The translations under genes were made by a program, and so were the position numbers. Below are positions 1-11,062 of a stretch of DNA of 64,000 bases, one piece after another. The first letter of the stretch is position 1, and each line of letters opens with the position of its first letter. The notes under the pieces are model-generated. The model had not been told where the DNA came from. It ran no database searches and was given only the letters and a program-made list of their open reading frames with translations. The stretch spans positions 124,001 through 188,000 of the forward strand of contig JALJCO010010517.1 of NCBI GenBank assembly GCA_023101725.1, read 5' to 3'. The stretch comes from Atherinomorus stipes. Taxonomy: Eukaryota; Chordata; Actinopteri; Atheriniformes; Atherinidae.

Positions 1-254
1 ATCGGCTGGGAGCTTTGGAACTGATGACACAGAGAAAAGACTTCTGATGGGTTTCAAGTCAAAAATAAACTGTAATTCAGACGCTGACGTCGTCCACTTC
101 ACAAAGAAAGACCTGCAGATGGATCTGGTTTTCATCTTTAAGGTAGTTCTGTGTCAGAAACCAGCTGTTATTCACACGGATTAATGTTCTGGTCCAGGAA
201 ACTTTTGGCTTATTGGTGTTTATTGTGGAGGTTGTTGGTAAAATGTTAAATGTG

Positions 255-875
255 TTAAAAGATAACTTTCCTTTTTTTTAAACCTGGACCTTATTTCTAG
301 GAGTATATACGTGCATTTACTCATCAGTAAAGTTTCTGCATCACTTTCAGTCCTTTGGAAGATATTACGTGGAGATGTCCTTCGGTGTAATAATGGCAGA
401 GACGGGGCAGCCTCCCTATAAGACATTATCTGCAGCAAATCTCCTTGATTTTCATCAATACTTTAAGTAGAATGAACGAACAAGTACTATTGTGAGTCCA
501 GATTTATCTTTCCATTAGTTATCAGGGTTCTACACACTTTTCAGGGACACATGTTCACGATGCGCGCTTCCGTAGTACAGCTGAGAAGAGCAGCTGCTGC
601 CCAGACAACAACACAAACACAGTTAGAGAAACTCTGAACTCACAGGACAAAAGTACTCATTCGTTTGTTCATTCTACTTAAAGCATTGATGAAATCCAGG
701 AGTTTTACTTCAGAAAATGTCTTATAGCGGCTGCCCCGTCTCCACCATTATTACTGAATGTTCACCGAATGGCGACTCAAAGTAATATCTTCCGAAGGAC
801 TGAAAGTGATGCAGGAATGTTTCCGGTGAGTAAATGCACGTACGTAAGGTCCAGGTTGAAAAAAAAATCCTTTAA
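255..875. mobile_element. TTAA-flanked long-TIR MITE, copy A
   Basis: A non-autonomous DNA transposon of about 620 bp. TTAA lies at both ends (255-258 and 872-875). Just inside, the left end reads AAGATAACTTTCC and the inverted right end AGGATTTTTTTTTCAACC, then both share AACCTGGACCTTA and GTGCATTTACTCA. The inverted similarity runs roughly 230 bp inward on each side (about 255-490 against 640-875), leaving a centre of about 150 bp, so the whole element can fold into a hairpin. TTAA target duplication is the hallmark of piggyBac-type transposition, though Kolobok elements share it. No transposase frame is present. Copy A is the undisrupted member of the family in this window. Confidence 0.82.
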
Positions 876-3050
876 ATGTGGAGCTGAACCCTGCAATGTT
901 TGGATTTTTTCTAAAGTTTTTTATTTTCCCTGTCCGTCCCTTACTGTGTAGAGAACTCGGGGGGTGTTGTGGAACGTGTAAACATAAATTAAGACTTTAA
1001 TTTGCTCTTATATGTGTATTTAGTAAAACTCTGCGTCATGGTTTCAGAGCCTGTTCATGGTGATGATGATGTCAGCAGCGTCAGCTTCACTGGACCATAA
1101 TATTCTCAGATATGTTTTTCTGGGTGAACTCGTTTATGTTTACAGATTTTGGCTTTGCAGAGCAAAGAGCAGAGTTTATTGGATCATCCGTGTAACCTAC
1201 ATGATATTCAGTTTTCTGCTGGTAATGTTGAATAGGAGTCTTGCTGCTTATTGGATGAGCTGCCTTCAATTGTTTTCTTTTGCTTCGTCTTTATTCCATA
1301 GTCGGCTTATGTGAAAGTAAATATGTAGAAATAAGTTTCCAGCCATCATGTTTGGTTTCTGTGTGCTAAAGGCCTCATCAGTGGCTTGGCGTCAGCATTG
1401 GGAAGTCCTCACCACCGCAGCAGCCCCAGCCTCTGTTTTTGTATGCAAAGGCAACAGAGCCTATTGACAGCCTTTCTTCTCTCCAGCAAATAATGTTTCC
1501 ACCTTAATTGTTATTGGAGATGTTATCAAGAAAGAAATGCAGCTCTCCCTCCTCAGCCTGCTACAGTCTGACAGTGGTGTGAACAAGGGCACAAGGGGAG
1601 TTATGCAAAATAAGGTCTATGTATAATTAATGGCCCCTCCTTCCTGCTGCCTTTCTATCCCTCGCACATAACCCTTCTATCCTCTTTAGGATGGACAGCT
1701 GGCGCCGGGGTGTCTTTTTGACCTCAGAGGGTTGCAGTGTTAAACTGAGACTCTGAGGGTGAGGAGGGAATAGAAACTAGTAAATGCAGACACTGAAGAG
1801 AAAAAGCACAATAAAAGACACAAACAGAGCTGAAGAGGTGTACGCAGATGCTCATGCCTTCATTTGGTTTACGTGGATAAAACACACACTGCAGCAACGT
1901 AAAGATATGAGGGTTGCAAGCTCCTGTAGATGTCTTCTACTTAACAGGACACTTCACATGCTCTTCTTAAAATGTGCAATACTTATGATGTACTTGCAAA
2001 GGCTGTACTCAGATTTGTACACCATGAAAAGACGGTATAATTTACATAAAACATCAATAAAAGCACAACTATGTTGAAATCTTCTGTTCCAGTTAATGTT
2101 TGCATTCAACTTACAACTTCACCGGTGGATTAATTATCAAAATTAGTTTTTTTTACAGCAATATCTATGTAATCAGAAGTGAAAAAATAACTCAGAATCA
2201 TGTTTCAATAAGTAGTTTACACACTTTGTGTGGATTATTTTTGTTTTTATGATCTTAGAGTGAATTATTTATTTCCACATGTCAGAGTGTTGATTCCACA
2301 GCCAAGTTTCACCAGAAATAGTCATTTACAAATATTTGTCAATGTATTTTTTTTTCCATTGAAGTATATGCTTCAAGATTTTGAGATTCAGGATCACTAA
2401 CGCATGGAAACAAGATAATCCGGCCATGGATTATTAACGCACAGGAACAAAGTAAATTACGTTGTTGCCACCTGTTACCAATGCATAACTTTCCCAAAGT
2501 CCACGTACTGTTACCGTGCAAAGTAAGCACCCCAATTATTATCTCTTACAAATTTTGACCCTGTGATTAATCACAATTTGTTTCAGATATCATTGTAACA
2601 GATCATCTTGCTATTTTATTATTGGGGTCTTTGAGTCAGACATATAGTAGGTTACTGTAGAGTATGCAGACTTTTTCTCATTTTTGTGGGTTTTATTGTT
2701 TTTGGGGAGCAATGATGCTCCATCTACTTTTGTTGTTTTGTAGTTAAACTTCATTTAGGTGAACCTTGGTTACATTATTATAATTAATCCCAAAATTCAA
2801 ATGCGATTAAGTAAAATTGTAATTGCCCATGAATGTGCGTGTAATAGACATACAGGGCTTAGTCATCTTCTCCCAATGTGTGAGAAATCTGTGGGCGTGA
2901 CCTTGTAACAGAAGGCCACACAATGAAATGTGTTTTCTGCGTGTCACCTGATGAACTCTGCAGCTTTACCAGAGGTTTACAGAGATCCTTTTAATAAACA
3001 GATGATCACGATTATTTTGTAATGCTGGAACAAGTGAAACCAAAGATAAA
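876..3050. other. Unique non-coding stretch with a conserved-element-like block
   Basis: I see no gene or clear transposon here. The part at about 1375-1770 is low-repeat sequence of balanced composition with many short AT-core motifs such as CTTAATTG and TATAATTAATGG, which resembles vertebrate conserved non-coding elements. Elsewhere the sequence is AT-rich with ordinary stop density. The open frames at 1057-1314 and 1784-2077 have no recognisable domain and no splice or start context that I would defend. Confidence 0.35.
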
Positions 3051-4362
3051 ATATCTGCATCACTTTGACTCCTTCGGAAGATTTTACGTTGAGTCACCCT
3101 TTGGCGTACATCCATATGGTGGCAGAGACCTGGCAGCCTCTCTATAAGACATTATCTGCAGCAAAACTCCTTCATTTCACCAGTACTTTCAGTAGAATGA
3201 ACTAATGGATGAGTACTATTGTCCTGTGAGTCCAGAGTTAACTCTCCGTTAATTTTTCGGGGATTCTCTGCACTCTACAGGCCATGCGCGTTCCCGATGC
3301 CCTGCTGCAGTACAGCTGAGAGCAGCTCGCTACCCAGACACCAACAAACTACAATCTGCAAAACTCTGAACTCACTGGACAATAGTACTCGTTCGTTCTT
3401 TCATTCTACTTACCCCCAGATTCCACATACTCCGTTCTGTTCGCTCTGCTCCACTTTGCACGGCGCAGCAAACATGTTGCTATGTAATTCAATGAGCTGC
3501 AGTCCACATGCTCCGTGCGGCTCCGCTGATGTACGGCCTCTGCGTTGCGCTGCACCCAAATTGCAGAGCGAGTCCAACTTTCTGCTCCATCGGCGCATCA
3601 ATCAGAATCAATCAGGCTGCAGCTCAGATCGCACCAAACAGGAACATGGACTACATCCAGATTGTCAAAGTAAACACATTGCGAATCCAAATGTAAAATT
3701 CATGAAAAAGCACAGTTTGATTAAAAATCACCACCAAATTGGAGTTTGCCGTTCCGTACGCGTTTTACATCAGCCTACGTTATAGGCTACAGGTCAGGAC
3801 ACTGATATGAACAAAAATGGAAAACATGAAATACCCAAGGTAAAGCACCTGTTTCTACTGATCATGAAAAGGCTGAACTCTGTATTGTCCGTGTCCTCGT
3901 GTGGTTCATGCGTGTTGGGTTTGCTATTCACCAAAATGAACACGTTGATCATTGTGAAAGGCCATTTAATTCACGCCACCAGAACATGCCTCGCGCATTC
4001 TCTCCCCGGGCTCCAAGACCTGGCGGAGCGCAGCTGGACGGAGACGGGTGCATGGAGCGGGCGTTGCACATCCCAACGTGTTTGCTGCGCCATGCGGAAC
4101 GGAACAGAGCGGACCGGACCGGAGGATGTGGAATCTGGGGGTTACAGTATTGGTGAAATGAAGGAGTTGTGCTGCAGATAATGTCTTATAGAGAGGCTGC
4201 CCCGTCTCTCCCGTTATATGGATGCACACTCGAGGGGGACTCAACATAATATCTTCCGAAGGAGTCAAAGTGATACAGAAATTTTTACCAGTAAAGTAAA
4301 TGCACGTATAAACTCCTAGAAATAAGGTCCAGGTTGAAAAAAAAAAGAAAGTTATCCTTTAA
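3051..4362. mobile_element. TTAA-flanked long-TIR MITE, copy B (split)
   Basis: A paralogue of the element at 255-875. The left arm starts inside the terminal repeat at the shared motif CTGCATCACTTTGACTCCTT, so the outer 60 bp or so of the left end are missing. The right arm is complete and ends in GTTATCC followed by TTAA at 4359-4362. Shared internal blocks include the GGCAGCC / TATAAGACATTATCTGCAGC segment and the CATTCTACTT segment. A separate 729-bp MITE sits inside at 3413-4141 and accounts for the extra length. The open frames in here (for example 3219-3785 and 3807-4181) cross element boundaries and are chance frames. Confidence 0.8.
3413..4141. mobile_element. Harbinger-like MITE nested in copy B, TTA duplication
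   Basis: Terminal inverted repeats of about 60 bp start CCCCCAGATTCCACAT on the left and, inverted, on the right. TTA flanks the insert on both sides (3410-3412 and 4142-4144). The paralogous element at 255-875 has the uninterrupted site, with CTACTTA running straight into AGCATTGATGAAAT near 680, against CTACTTA, insert, TTACAGTATTGGTGAAAT here. This gives a direct empty-site comparison. Three-base TTA/TAA duplications are typical of PIF/Harbinger elements. The ends contain GC-rich motifs such as GCGCAGCAAACA. No transposase is present. Confidence 0.82.
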
Positions 4363-4779
4363 GTCTAATTTAATAATCATGCTAAATTACACCGGATTCC
4401 TAAAATCTTGAGTTTACTGCGACTTCAGTTCAGTCTGTAATCTGTATTTTGTTTGTGATAGTGCAGTTGCATAGTAAGATAAGGCTGTGTTGAACCCATA
4501 TAATGTAGTTTTTTTTTTTTTTTGGGGGGGGGGGGATTGTTAATAAGAAATAAATGAAAGGTCTGGTTATAGCAGCTGGGCAACACGGGTGTTTGGGGGT
4601 GTTTTGTCAATAACCCTGCAAGTTCAGAGAGCTAGCACAGAAAAGCAGACATGGGTGTACGTGGTTTATGTCTTGGTAAGGAACCAGAGCACACAACACA
4701 CCCTCGCACGCACTCAGCTGACTTTAGTACTCCCTCTTCAGTTCACTCACCGACTCTCCTATCTCTCCATTAATTGATC
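4363..4779. other. Non-coding, with T15-G12 homopolymer junction
   Basis: No gene is seen. A run of 15 T (4509-4523) passes directly into 12 G (4524-4535). This is a length-unstable tract and a likely assembly or sequencing weak point. Confidence 0.6.
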
Positions 4780-5720
4780 CAAACAGGCCGGGATTATCTC
4801 GGCTTCTATGCAAAGGAGCCAGATTCCCTGCCATCTCTTTCAAGATAGCAGGAGGCGAGACAGAACTTTGGCTGAAACTCCTCCGGCGCCTTAATTCCTG
4901 AGGTGAGCGTTAATATCGCTCACCCCACCCCCACCCTCAAACCCCCGCCTCTTATCTCCATCCTGAGCTGCTTTTGATGTCCCAACTCTAATCAACTTGT
5001 CCGGGCCGACGGATGTGCGCCTGACACGGGACAATCGTCGGAATCTAAATCGTTACATCTCCCCTGACATTATGGTGGCATTTTTGTCGTGGCAGAGGTA
5101 AGAAGAGTGAGGATGGGTTCAGGGGGACTGTAATTCTTTCCGTGGGGAGGTGGAGGGGGATGGTGGGGCGGGTGGCATATTCATATTAGTGTGGAATTAG
5201 GCCCCTTTTTAGATGTGCTGGAAATCCAGTGTTGGCAAGGAGAGCGCTGGAGTCCACGCATGTCCTTATCAGAAATGGCGGAGGCCCTATTCATACCGAC
5301 TGCTATCGGCATAATTCTTTTTGACATTTCAGATAAGCATCTTAACAGAAAGCTCCCAACTAGGCAGATGGGGGAGTTGTCAAATAATGAAGGAATCCTA
5401 CATGTTTACTACTAAAATATCAGCCCTTTAAAAAGGTGTCTGGATTTGACTGTTATCGGCCAATCTGTGAACCTTCGTCCCTCTGCTTCCCGTATCTCTC
5501 ATGGGGACAGGGGTTAGGAGAGTGTGCATGTGCTGATTTACATTAATGCATGCAGTCACCATATCAGAAGATGGCATAGCACCATACACTAATCCTATCC
5601 GCTCCTAATCTGCTAATATTTCCTGGAGAATTATCTGAGGATGCTGCTTCATTTGCAAATATAAAAGGGAGTTTGGGTAAACACAGCTCTGACTGTCCAT
5701 TGGTGAAATTTTCTGCTGCA
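4780..5720. other. Conserved-non-coding-like block
   Basis: A long unique stretch without transposon ends or simple repeats apart from a C/G-rich part near 4920-4950. It is dense in motifs seen in vertebrate developmental enhancers: TTAATATCGCTC, TCAGATAAGC, CATTAATGCATG, CTAATCTGCTAATATT and TTTGCAAATATAAAAG. It lacks an exon-like frame; the longest forward frame (5191-5415, 74 codons) has no recognisable domain. The call as a candidate regulatory element rests on sequence texture only. Confidence 0.35.
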
Positions 5721-6808
5721 GGTTGACTGGATTATGCATCTGCTGCTGGTCTGTTTGTGTTAGTTTGTGGCTGCAAATAAACAGAAACGACTCATCCTTG
5801 GATTACAGATCAAGCTCTAACTGGTCAACTGGTTCGGTGTCAGCAAATGTCAGTAGACATTGTTTATTAGCACTGTCCAAAATATGAACAATGGCATCTT
5901 TTTAAATCATCCGATAGTCACATCTTTGATCATAATTCATGGAAATCAAAGAGAAGCAGGAGTAGTTCATCTGACCCAGAGCTGCACAGTCTTATATTCA
6001 TATAACATTTTTGTTGAACTACCACGACATTATATCAAACACTGGGCTTGTGTCGATGCAGTCGTATCATGGAAGAAAATCTGTCAGGAACTCTCAGTTG
6101 GGATAGAAATGATCACACTTGCCATCAACCCAAACCTTTAACAGCACTCCCTCCCCCATGACAACAAACAACGGACCCTCAGGCTGAGGACGTACGTCTT
6201 TTTTAGTTAATTACTTTAAGTTTCCATTCAAACACCTGGACTCATCTTTTACCATTAAACCTTCATCAGGAACTGACTAAAATACCAAAATCTTAAATGT
6301 GAGGCACAGAGAAGAGTGTTAATGAGATATTGGAGGCTATTACTTTAAACTTGATTATTTTTTATTAAAATAACACAAGCTCCTCAGTACTCAGTGGTCG
6401 GTACTAATTTCCTCCTCATTTTTATGTCTTCTTGATGAGTATTGAGGACATAACCTGGTGGTCTGTGAATTCAGAGTAGCACGTGGAAGCATTCTCTATG
6501 TTTGCCTGATAAATCTGATAGGGAAGTGTGTCCAAACTTGACTGCTACTGTATCATCGAATCCTCCTTTCCTCAGAAATTCCAAGCCATGACCAGGAAAT
6601 ACTAAAAAAAGGAAAAAGGTGGTAAATAATCATTTAAATGCCCTTAAAGGCAAAGAACTGTATTCCTCTTTTTAAGGTTAAATATGCACCGTAGACCAAG
6701 AATGTACTTGCTTTTGTAAAAATGATGGAAAGTTTGAAGTCAACTGTGCTGACTAAGTCTGAAATTACGATGCATCTTTGCTGCTGCTCAGTGACAAATG
6801 ACACACTA
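5721..6808. other. Non-coding, nothing recognised
   Basis: AT-rich sequence with no terminal repeats, no recognisable protein similarity in any frame and no simple repeat of note. The 93-codon frame at 5860-6141 shows no domain. Confidence 0.4.
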
Positions 6809-6910
6809 GTCACATCTGGTATGAGGTCACATCTGGTGTGAGGTCACATCTGGTGTGAGGTCACATCTGGTGTGAGGTCACATGTGGTGTGACGTCACAT
6901 CAGGTGTGAG
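6809..6910 (+). repeat. 17-bp minisatellite of AGGTCA half-sites
   Basis: Six tandem copies of GTCACATCTGGTGTGAG, exactly 17 bp each, with point differences in units 1, 5 and 6. The junctions create AGGTCA at 6824, 6841, 6858, 6875 and 6909, the nuclear-receptor half-site, spaced 11 bp apart. Unit 5 carries the full cAMP-response palindrome TGACGTCA (6890-6897). The array ends with AGGTCA followed directly by GGGTCA (6909-6920), a DR0 arrangement. The repeat is seen; receptor binding is inference. Confidence 0.9.
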
Positions 6911-7036
6911 GTCAGGGTCACTCACGTCGGTCCTACCGAGTCGCAGTCCTCCAGCTTTTCAGTGTGTCCCTGTTCCAGCACAGCTGACTCACATTACATG
7001 GATCCAACAGCCTATGAAGTTCTGCCCAATGATTCA

Positions 7037-7596
7037 TTAAAGGGGAATTTCATTTTTTCAACCTGAACCTGTTTTCTAGCATGACATATGTTCATTTCCT
7101 CACCCAGACAGTTTTGGTGTAACTTGAATTCCTTTAGGAGATATTTAGATCCACTGATCTGGTTGATGGGCAACCTCACACAGCCTCTAAATAAGGCACA
7201 CGGCTTAAAGCGTTCTTTTTTGTGGTGATCTGTCATTATTTACAGACATTTTTACTGCGGCGGCTTTGATGATGTCACTGTTATGCAACACCATAGCAAG
7301 TAAATAAGGACGAATCACCACAAACAAGCAACTCAAAGCCGCTTTGAGCTCACAGGAGGGACTAATGTTTGGTAACAAAGCATTGGTGAAATAAAGGAGT
7401 TTGTGGCAGATAATGCCTTATTTAGAGGCTGCATGCCGCATCACTTCTATTATGTTGGACATACGCTGATCTGGAGTGGATCTAAATATCTCCTGAAGGA
7501 ATTCAAGTTACACCAAAACTGTCTGGATGAGGAAATGAACAGATTCATGCTAGAAAACAGGTCCAGGTTGAAAAAAACCCGTACATTCCCTTTTAA
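7037..7596. mobile_element. TTAA-flanked long-TIR MITE, copy C (diverged subfamily)
   Basis: A 560-bp element with TTAA at 7037-7040 and 7593-7596. Inverted arms of about 130 bp start AGGGGAATTTC on the left and AAGGGAATG on the inverted right, and share TTTTTTCAACCTG, TTCATTTCCTCA, CAGACAGTTTTGGTGTAACT and AGATATTTAGATCCACT. The inner part resembles copy B (GTGAAAT, AAGGAGTTTG, GCAGATAATG). It is the same family as 255-875 but a separate subfamily. It has no coding capacity; the two overlapping antiparallel frames reflect the inverted arms. Confidence 0.82.
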
Positions 7597-7853
7597 AGGC
7601 GTTATAAGGTTTTTTTCTTGCAACAAGTTTTGCAATATTCAATTAAATTGGGTTCACTCCTCCTTAAGGTGTGATTAATTAAAAGGCAGGAGGCGGGACT
7701 TGCCTTGTTTCGGTCTGACCACCCCCACTCCTGAGCGAGACTGGTTGGATCCCTCAAGCTTTTGTAATTTGGGCCAAAATCAGCACTCAAGCAGTTTGTG
7801 ATAATCTATGAGCCGAAGGATTTGAGTAAAAAGCCACACGAGAGCTCTGAACC

Positions 7854-7911
7854 AAAATCATTGATTAACAAGTTTATATTCAAATAATGTTTATTGTTAA
7901 TCAATGATTTT
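7854..7911. repeat. Perfect 18-bp inverted repeat, 22-nt spacer
   Basis: AAAATCATTGATTAACAA at 7854-7871 is followed by its exact reverse complement at 7894-7911. It contains two TTAATCAATGA-like homeodomain-type sites facing each other. It ends ten bases before a second perfect palindrome. Confidence 0.93.
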
Positions 7912-7920
7912 GCTTGCCTT

Positions 7921-7977
7921 TCGTAGGAGTGAGGCGGGACTGTTTATATTATGAACAGTCCCGCCTCACTCCTACGA
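7921..7977. repeat. Perfect 24-bp hairpin, 9-nt loop
   Basis: The arm TCGTAGGAGTGAGGCGGGAC plus TGTT (7921-7944) is exactly complementary to 7954-7977, with loop TATATTATG. The stem has no mismatch over 24 bp and is GC-rich. No terminator, tRNA or miRNA-like flanking helix is evident. It could be a young foldback insertion or a cruciform-forming site. Confidence 0.93.
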
Positions 7978-8789
7978 CCCACCTCCCCCATTCCCTCTAC
8001 CTCCCAATGCAGAAGCAAAAGTGTGACAGGCAGGTCCCTCAGCCAATCCTAGGGATGCACCCCACTGCAAGGATTGGTTGGAGTTTTCATTAAAAATTTA
8101 GAGATTGGAATGATATTTTATTTTGATTAATGGTGGGTCTGTCTTGTATTTCAGAGCTCCATTACCTCATTCGTAGCATTTTACCCTATAAAAAGATAGT
8201 GCAACAATGCAACATCGGTAAGGGTTGCTTTAAACACGGACCTGATGATCACCAGCCATGCATAATGGAACTGGTTTTTGTCTGGAATACCAGTTACCCA
8301 CCAGAACTTCATGCAAAATAGGTTTCACTGAACAGCTTCTGTGCTCAAAATCCCAGTTTTCAGCTTTTCTTCAGCTTGATATTGTGACTGGGGAAAGAAA
8401 GTTGCTGCTTTGCAGGAGAGAGCCTAGCTGCTTCCAAACTACTTTTACTTCTTATTTTAGACACCAGCTACCGTCTAAAGTTGGGATTTTTTAAATCAGA
8501 AGTGCAGAAGTAAAGTTATGAGCTTTGCTTTCCAGCGGAGCTGCAGGCAGATATTTACCCGGTTTGCAGGCGATCCTGCTGGACAGAATAAATCTTTTTT
8601 ACTGGTAAAATATTGGAGAAAAACCCTTGTCTAATGTGAACAGTAAATATCTGTTCTAGGTTTGCCAGGCTCATAAATCCCAATCTAACGTAACTAAATG
8701 ACAAGTCCTGCATTTTAGCGAGCTAGTTAGCAAGAATCTCAGCTAGCTTGGAGGCTACATGGTGACCTGGACAAACCAGCTGTGTTATT
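7978..8789. other. Non-coding, nothing recognised
   Basis: A single-copy-like stretch containing short frames at 8130-8321 and 8258-8494 that show no known domain. I see no terminal repeats. Confidence 0.35.
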
Positions 8790-8992
8790 TTCTTGCAACT
8801 TCTTTTTTTTTTTAAGGATTTTTTGGGCACTAGTGGCCTGTACACGAAAGTGAATACCGAAAGGAAGTGGCAGAGAGAGTGGGGAGTGACATGCAGCAAG
8901 GGGACCTGGAATTGAACCGGGGCGGAGTGGGCGGGGGAAGTGTGGCCTCTGTTTAGGGGGGGCGGCTCCCCCACCAGAGAAACACACCCCCC
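8790..8992 (-). mobile_element. Degenerate tRNA-derived SINE
   Basis: On the minus strand this reads as a tRNA-related head, a promoter B box GGTTCAATTCC (8908-8918 on plus), then CTTGCTGCATGTCACTCCCC and a CT-rich stretch. That order matches a widespread fish SINE type derived from a tRNA gene. The A box region (8941-8990) has decayed into C/G runs. It is not a functional tRNA, because the acceptor and anticodon stems cannot be paired. Confidence 0.6.
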
Positions 8993-9630
8993 CTTAGCAA
9001 CTTTTATATAGATTGATCAAAAGTAAGAGTCATGGCTCACCTGTGATTATCGTCTTTTTAAAATACTCTGACATCACGTTGTCCAGCTGCTCGTTTGGTC
9101 ATGCTGACATGCAGCGCAGATAAAGACGTCCCTCTCTGCTGCAGCTTGTGCGGCTCCCTCTGGCATCGGGCATTAACCAATCATGTTGCGTCATTGCATG
9201 TGTGCGTGTCCCTGTGCCCTCAGATTTGATTTCTCTTACTTAACATCCGTACTACTTTCTGATAATGAAACGTTATATGAGTATCGGTTATATTTCCAGG
9301 ATTTACTGTGAAAAGGGAGGGGCTGGAATGGGGGGATGGCAGTTTTACAGGGGGGAGGATTTTGATAGTTTTTATTTCAGGGGGGATGCCATCCTCCCGC
9401 ACCCTCCACCCTGCCTGGTTCTTGTGGCCGCATGAGGAGGGTCAGGCAGGTGCTCATGGTGTTCATCAGCTAACATTAACTATAAATATGGACTAATATC
9501 AGATGCCATAACTGAAGAAATCAATATTAATACATTTAATTGATTGATGAATGAAAATGAGACTTTCCCAGGCAGCAGGTGTGGAGGTTCTTCTCCAGTA
9601 GCAGCACAAACATGGGTGTTGTGGAACAGT
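8993..9630. other. Non-coding, nothing recognised
   Basis: Mixed sequence with a short purine-rich part near 9310-9360 (GGGG-rich). No gene or repeat boundary can be defended. Confidence 0.35.
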
Positions 9631-11062
9631 GTTGTTTTTGTTAACGATGACGATGACGAAATCATTTGTTGCCCCTTTTTTCATGACGATAACGAGGCGA
9701 TGACGAGCTAAACATGTCTCCATGACGACTAAAACATGACGAGACGTGTGTTAATTTTCGTTGACAAGACGAGACTGGAGGAAAATGTTAATCTCTGGTC
9801 TGTCAGACGTTCATAATGCAGGAAATGTCGACCTATTCTGCATTAATCTGTCAAAAGTTTAAAAAGTAGCTGCATCCTCTTGTTTGGGCACGCCGACCAT
9901 CACTTGGCAACGTGCAGCCGTGTGCACATCAGAGTTCTGCAGGTTTACCGACCCGCATCCGCCCGAACCAAGACCCACTAACCGTGGCTCTTCCTGTCAA
10001 ACCTGACCCGCATGTCGCACATTAATTTCCTAAATTCAGAGATTCCTGCATAAAAGCTCATCATCCTGGTTGTTACTGTGTTCTCCGTTCCTGGTTCACA
10101 TCAGTGTCTCTGCCTGCTGGAAATGATCCCAGCGTCTGAGGTTTAAAACATGTCATGTCCAACGAAAAAGAAACTTATTCTCACCGCGACCCGCCCAAAC
10201 TACAGAAATATCCGCCCACACCTGAACCGTGATGTTAATCTTTGTCATTTCTATCTGCTGAACAGCGTTTTTGTGGGTTATTGTCGGGTATCCGAACTGT
10301 TGCAGGACTCTGCTGCACACGCCTGCGGTCAGACACGCAGCTACTGCATGGCCAGAAACGGTGGGAAGTTTGGCTCTTTTCAGAGAGCCGGCTCTTTTGA
10401 TTCAGCTCCAAAGAAGGCCGGTCTATTCGACTCCTGAATGGTTAATTTAGATTTCACAGCCCTTTTTTCTTATTTTGCAATAAATTAATTGTTTGTGTGT
10501 TAAATTTTGCATTTAATATTTTTTTGAGAAGCCTTAAAATTCTGTGCATTTATTCCATCTTCAAACTTTTTGTTTATTTGATAGGGACAGTACATATTCA
10601 TGAACATATGTAGCAACAGAGGTAAACATGTTGGATTAGCATTAGCAAGCTAATTAGTATCAGCAGTCCCTTGGCAGGTAAAGAAAAGATACACAATACA
10701 ATAAAACAACAAAATTAAACTTTCAGATGTCACATGGTTATAATACAAGACAACGCAATGCTCTCTCCTCACACCTAGCTCCTGTCTTCACCTGCAGTGG
10801 AACATAGTCTTTCTTTCTGTTTTCATATATTTGTACAAACCGATATGCTCAAATGTGACTGGCAGCATGGCCTTCATAGTGGCCAATTATTCTTTTCTTT
10901 TTTAAAAATATAGCCTAACTGACTAAAACTAGAGTAAAACCTTTTTGATTTTTGTAGACTAAAACTAGACTAAAACTATCAGATACAGAAATGACTAAAA
11001 TGTGACTAAAACTAATAAGCATTTTACGTCAGAAAGACGAAGACTAAAAGTCAGATAGCTGC
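9631..11062. mobile_element. Degraded hAT-like repeat remnant(s)
   Basis: The left part (9640-9770) is rich in ACGATGACGA and GACGAGAC motifs, and the right part (10905-11050) in GACTAAAACTA motifs. Both are typical of low-complexity ends of fish hAT-like repeats. Between them, near 10360-10440, is AGAGAGCCGGCTCTTTT, a palindromic motif common in another fish hAT group. I cannot fix termini or duplications, so one element or several remain possible. Confidence 0.35.

Noticed and set aside
3219..3785. 188-codon protein gene
   Set aside because: The frame crosses the border between two nested MITEs and has no domain.
6809..6910. CRISPR array
   Set aside because: Units are directly tandem with no spacers, in vertebrate DNA.
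7921..7977. Bacterial-type terminator or miRNA precursor
   Set aside because: The stem is too perfect and lacks a U-tract or an asymmetric miRNA-like helix; eukaryotic context.
8908..8992. Minus-strand tRNA gene
   Set aside because: Only the B box survives; acceptor and A-box regions are C/G runs; SINE context.
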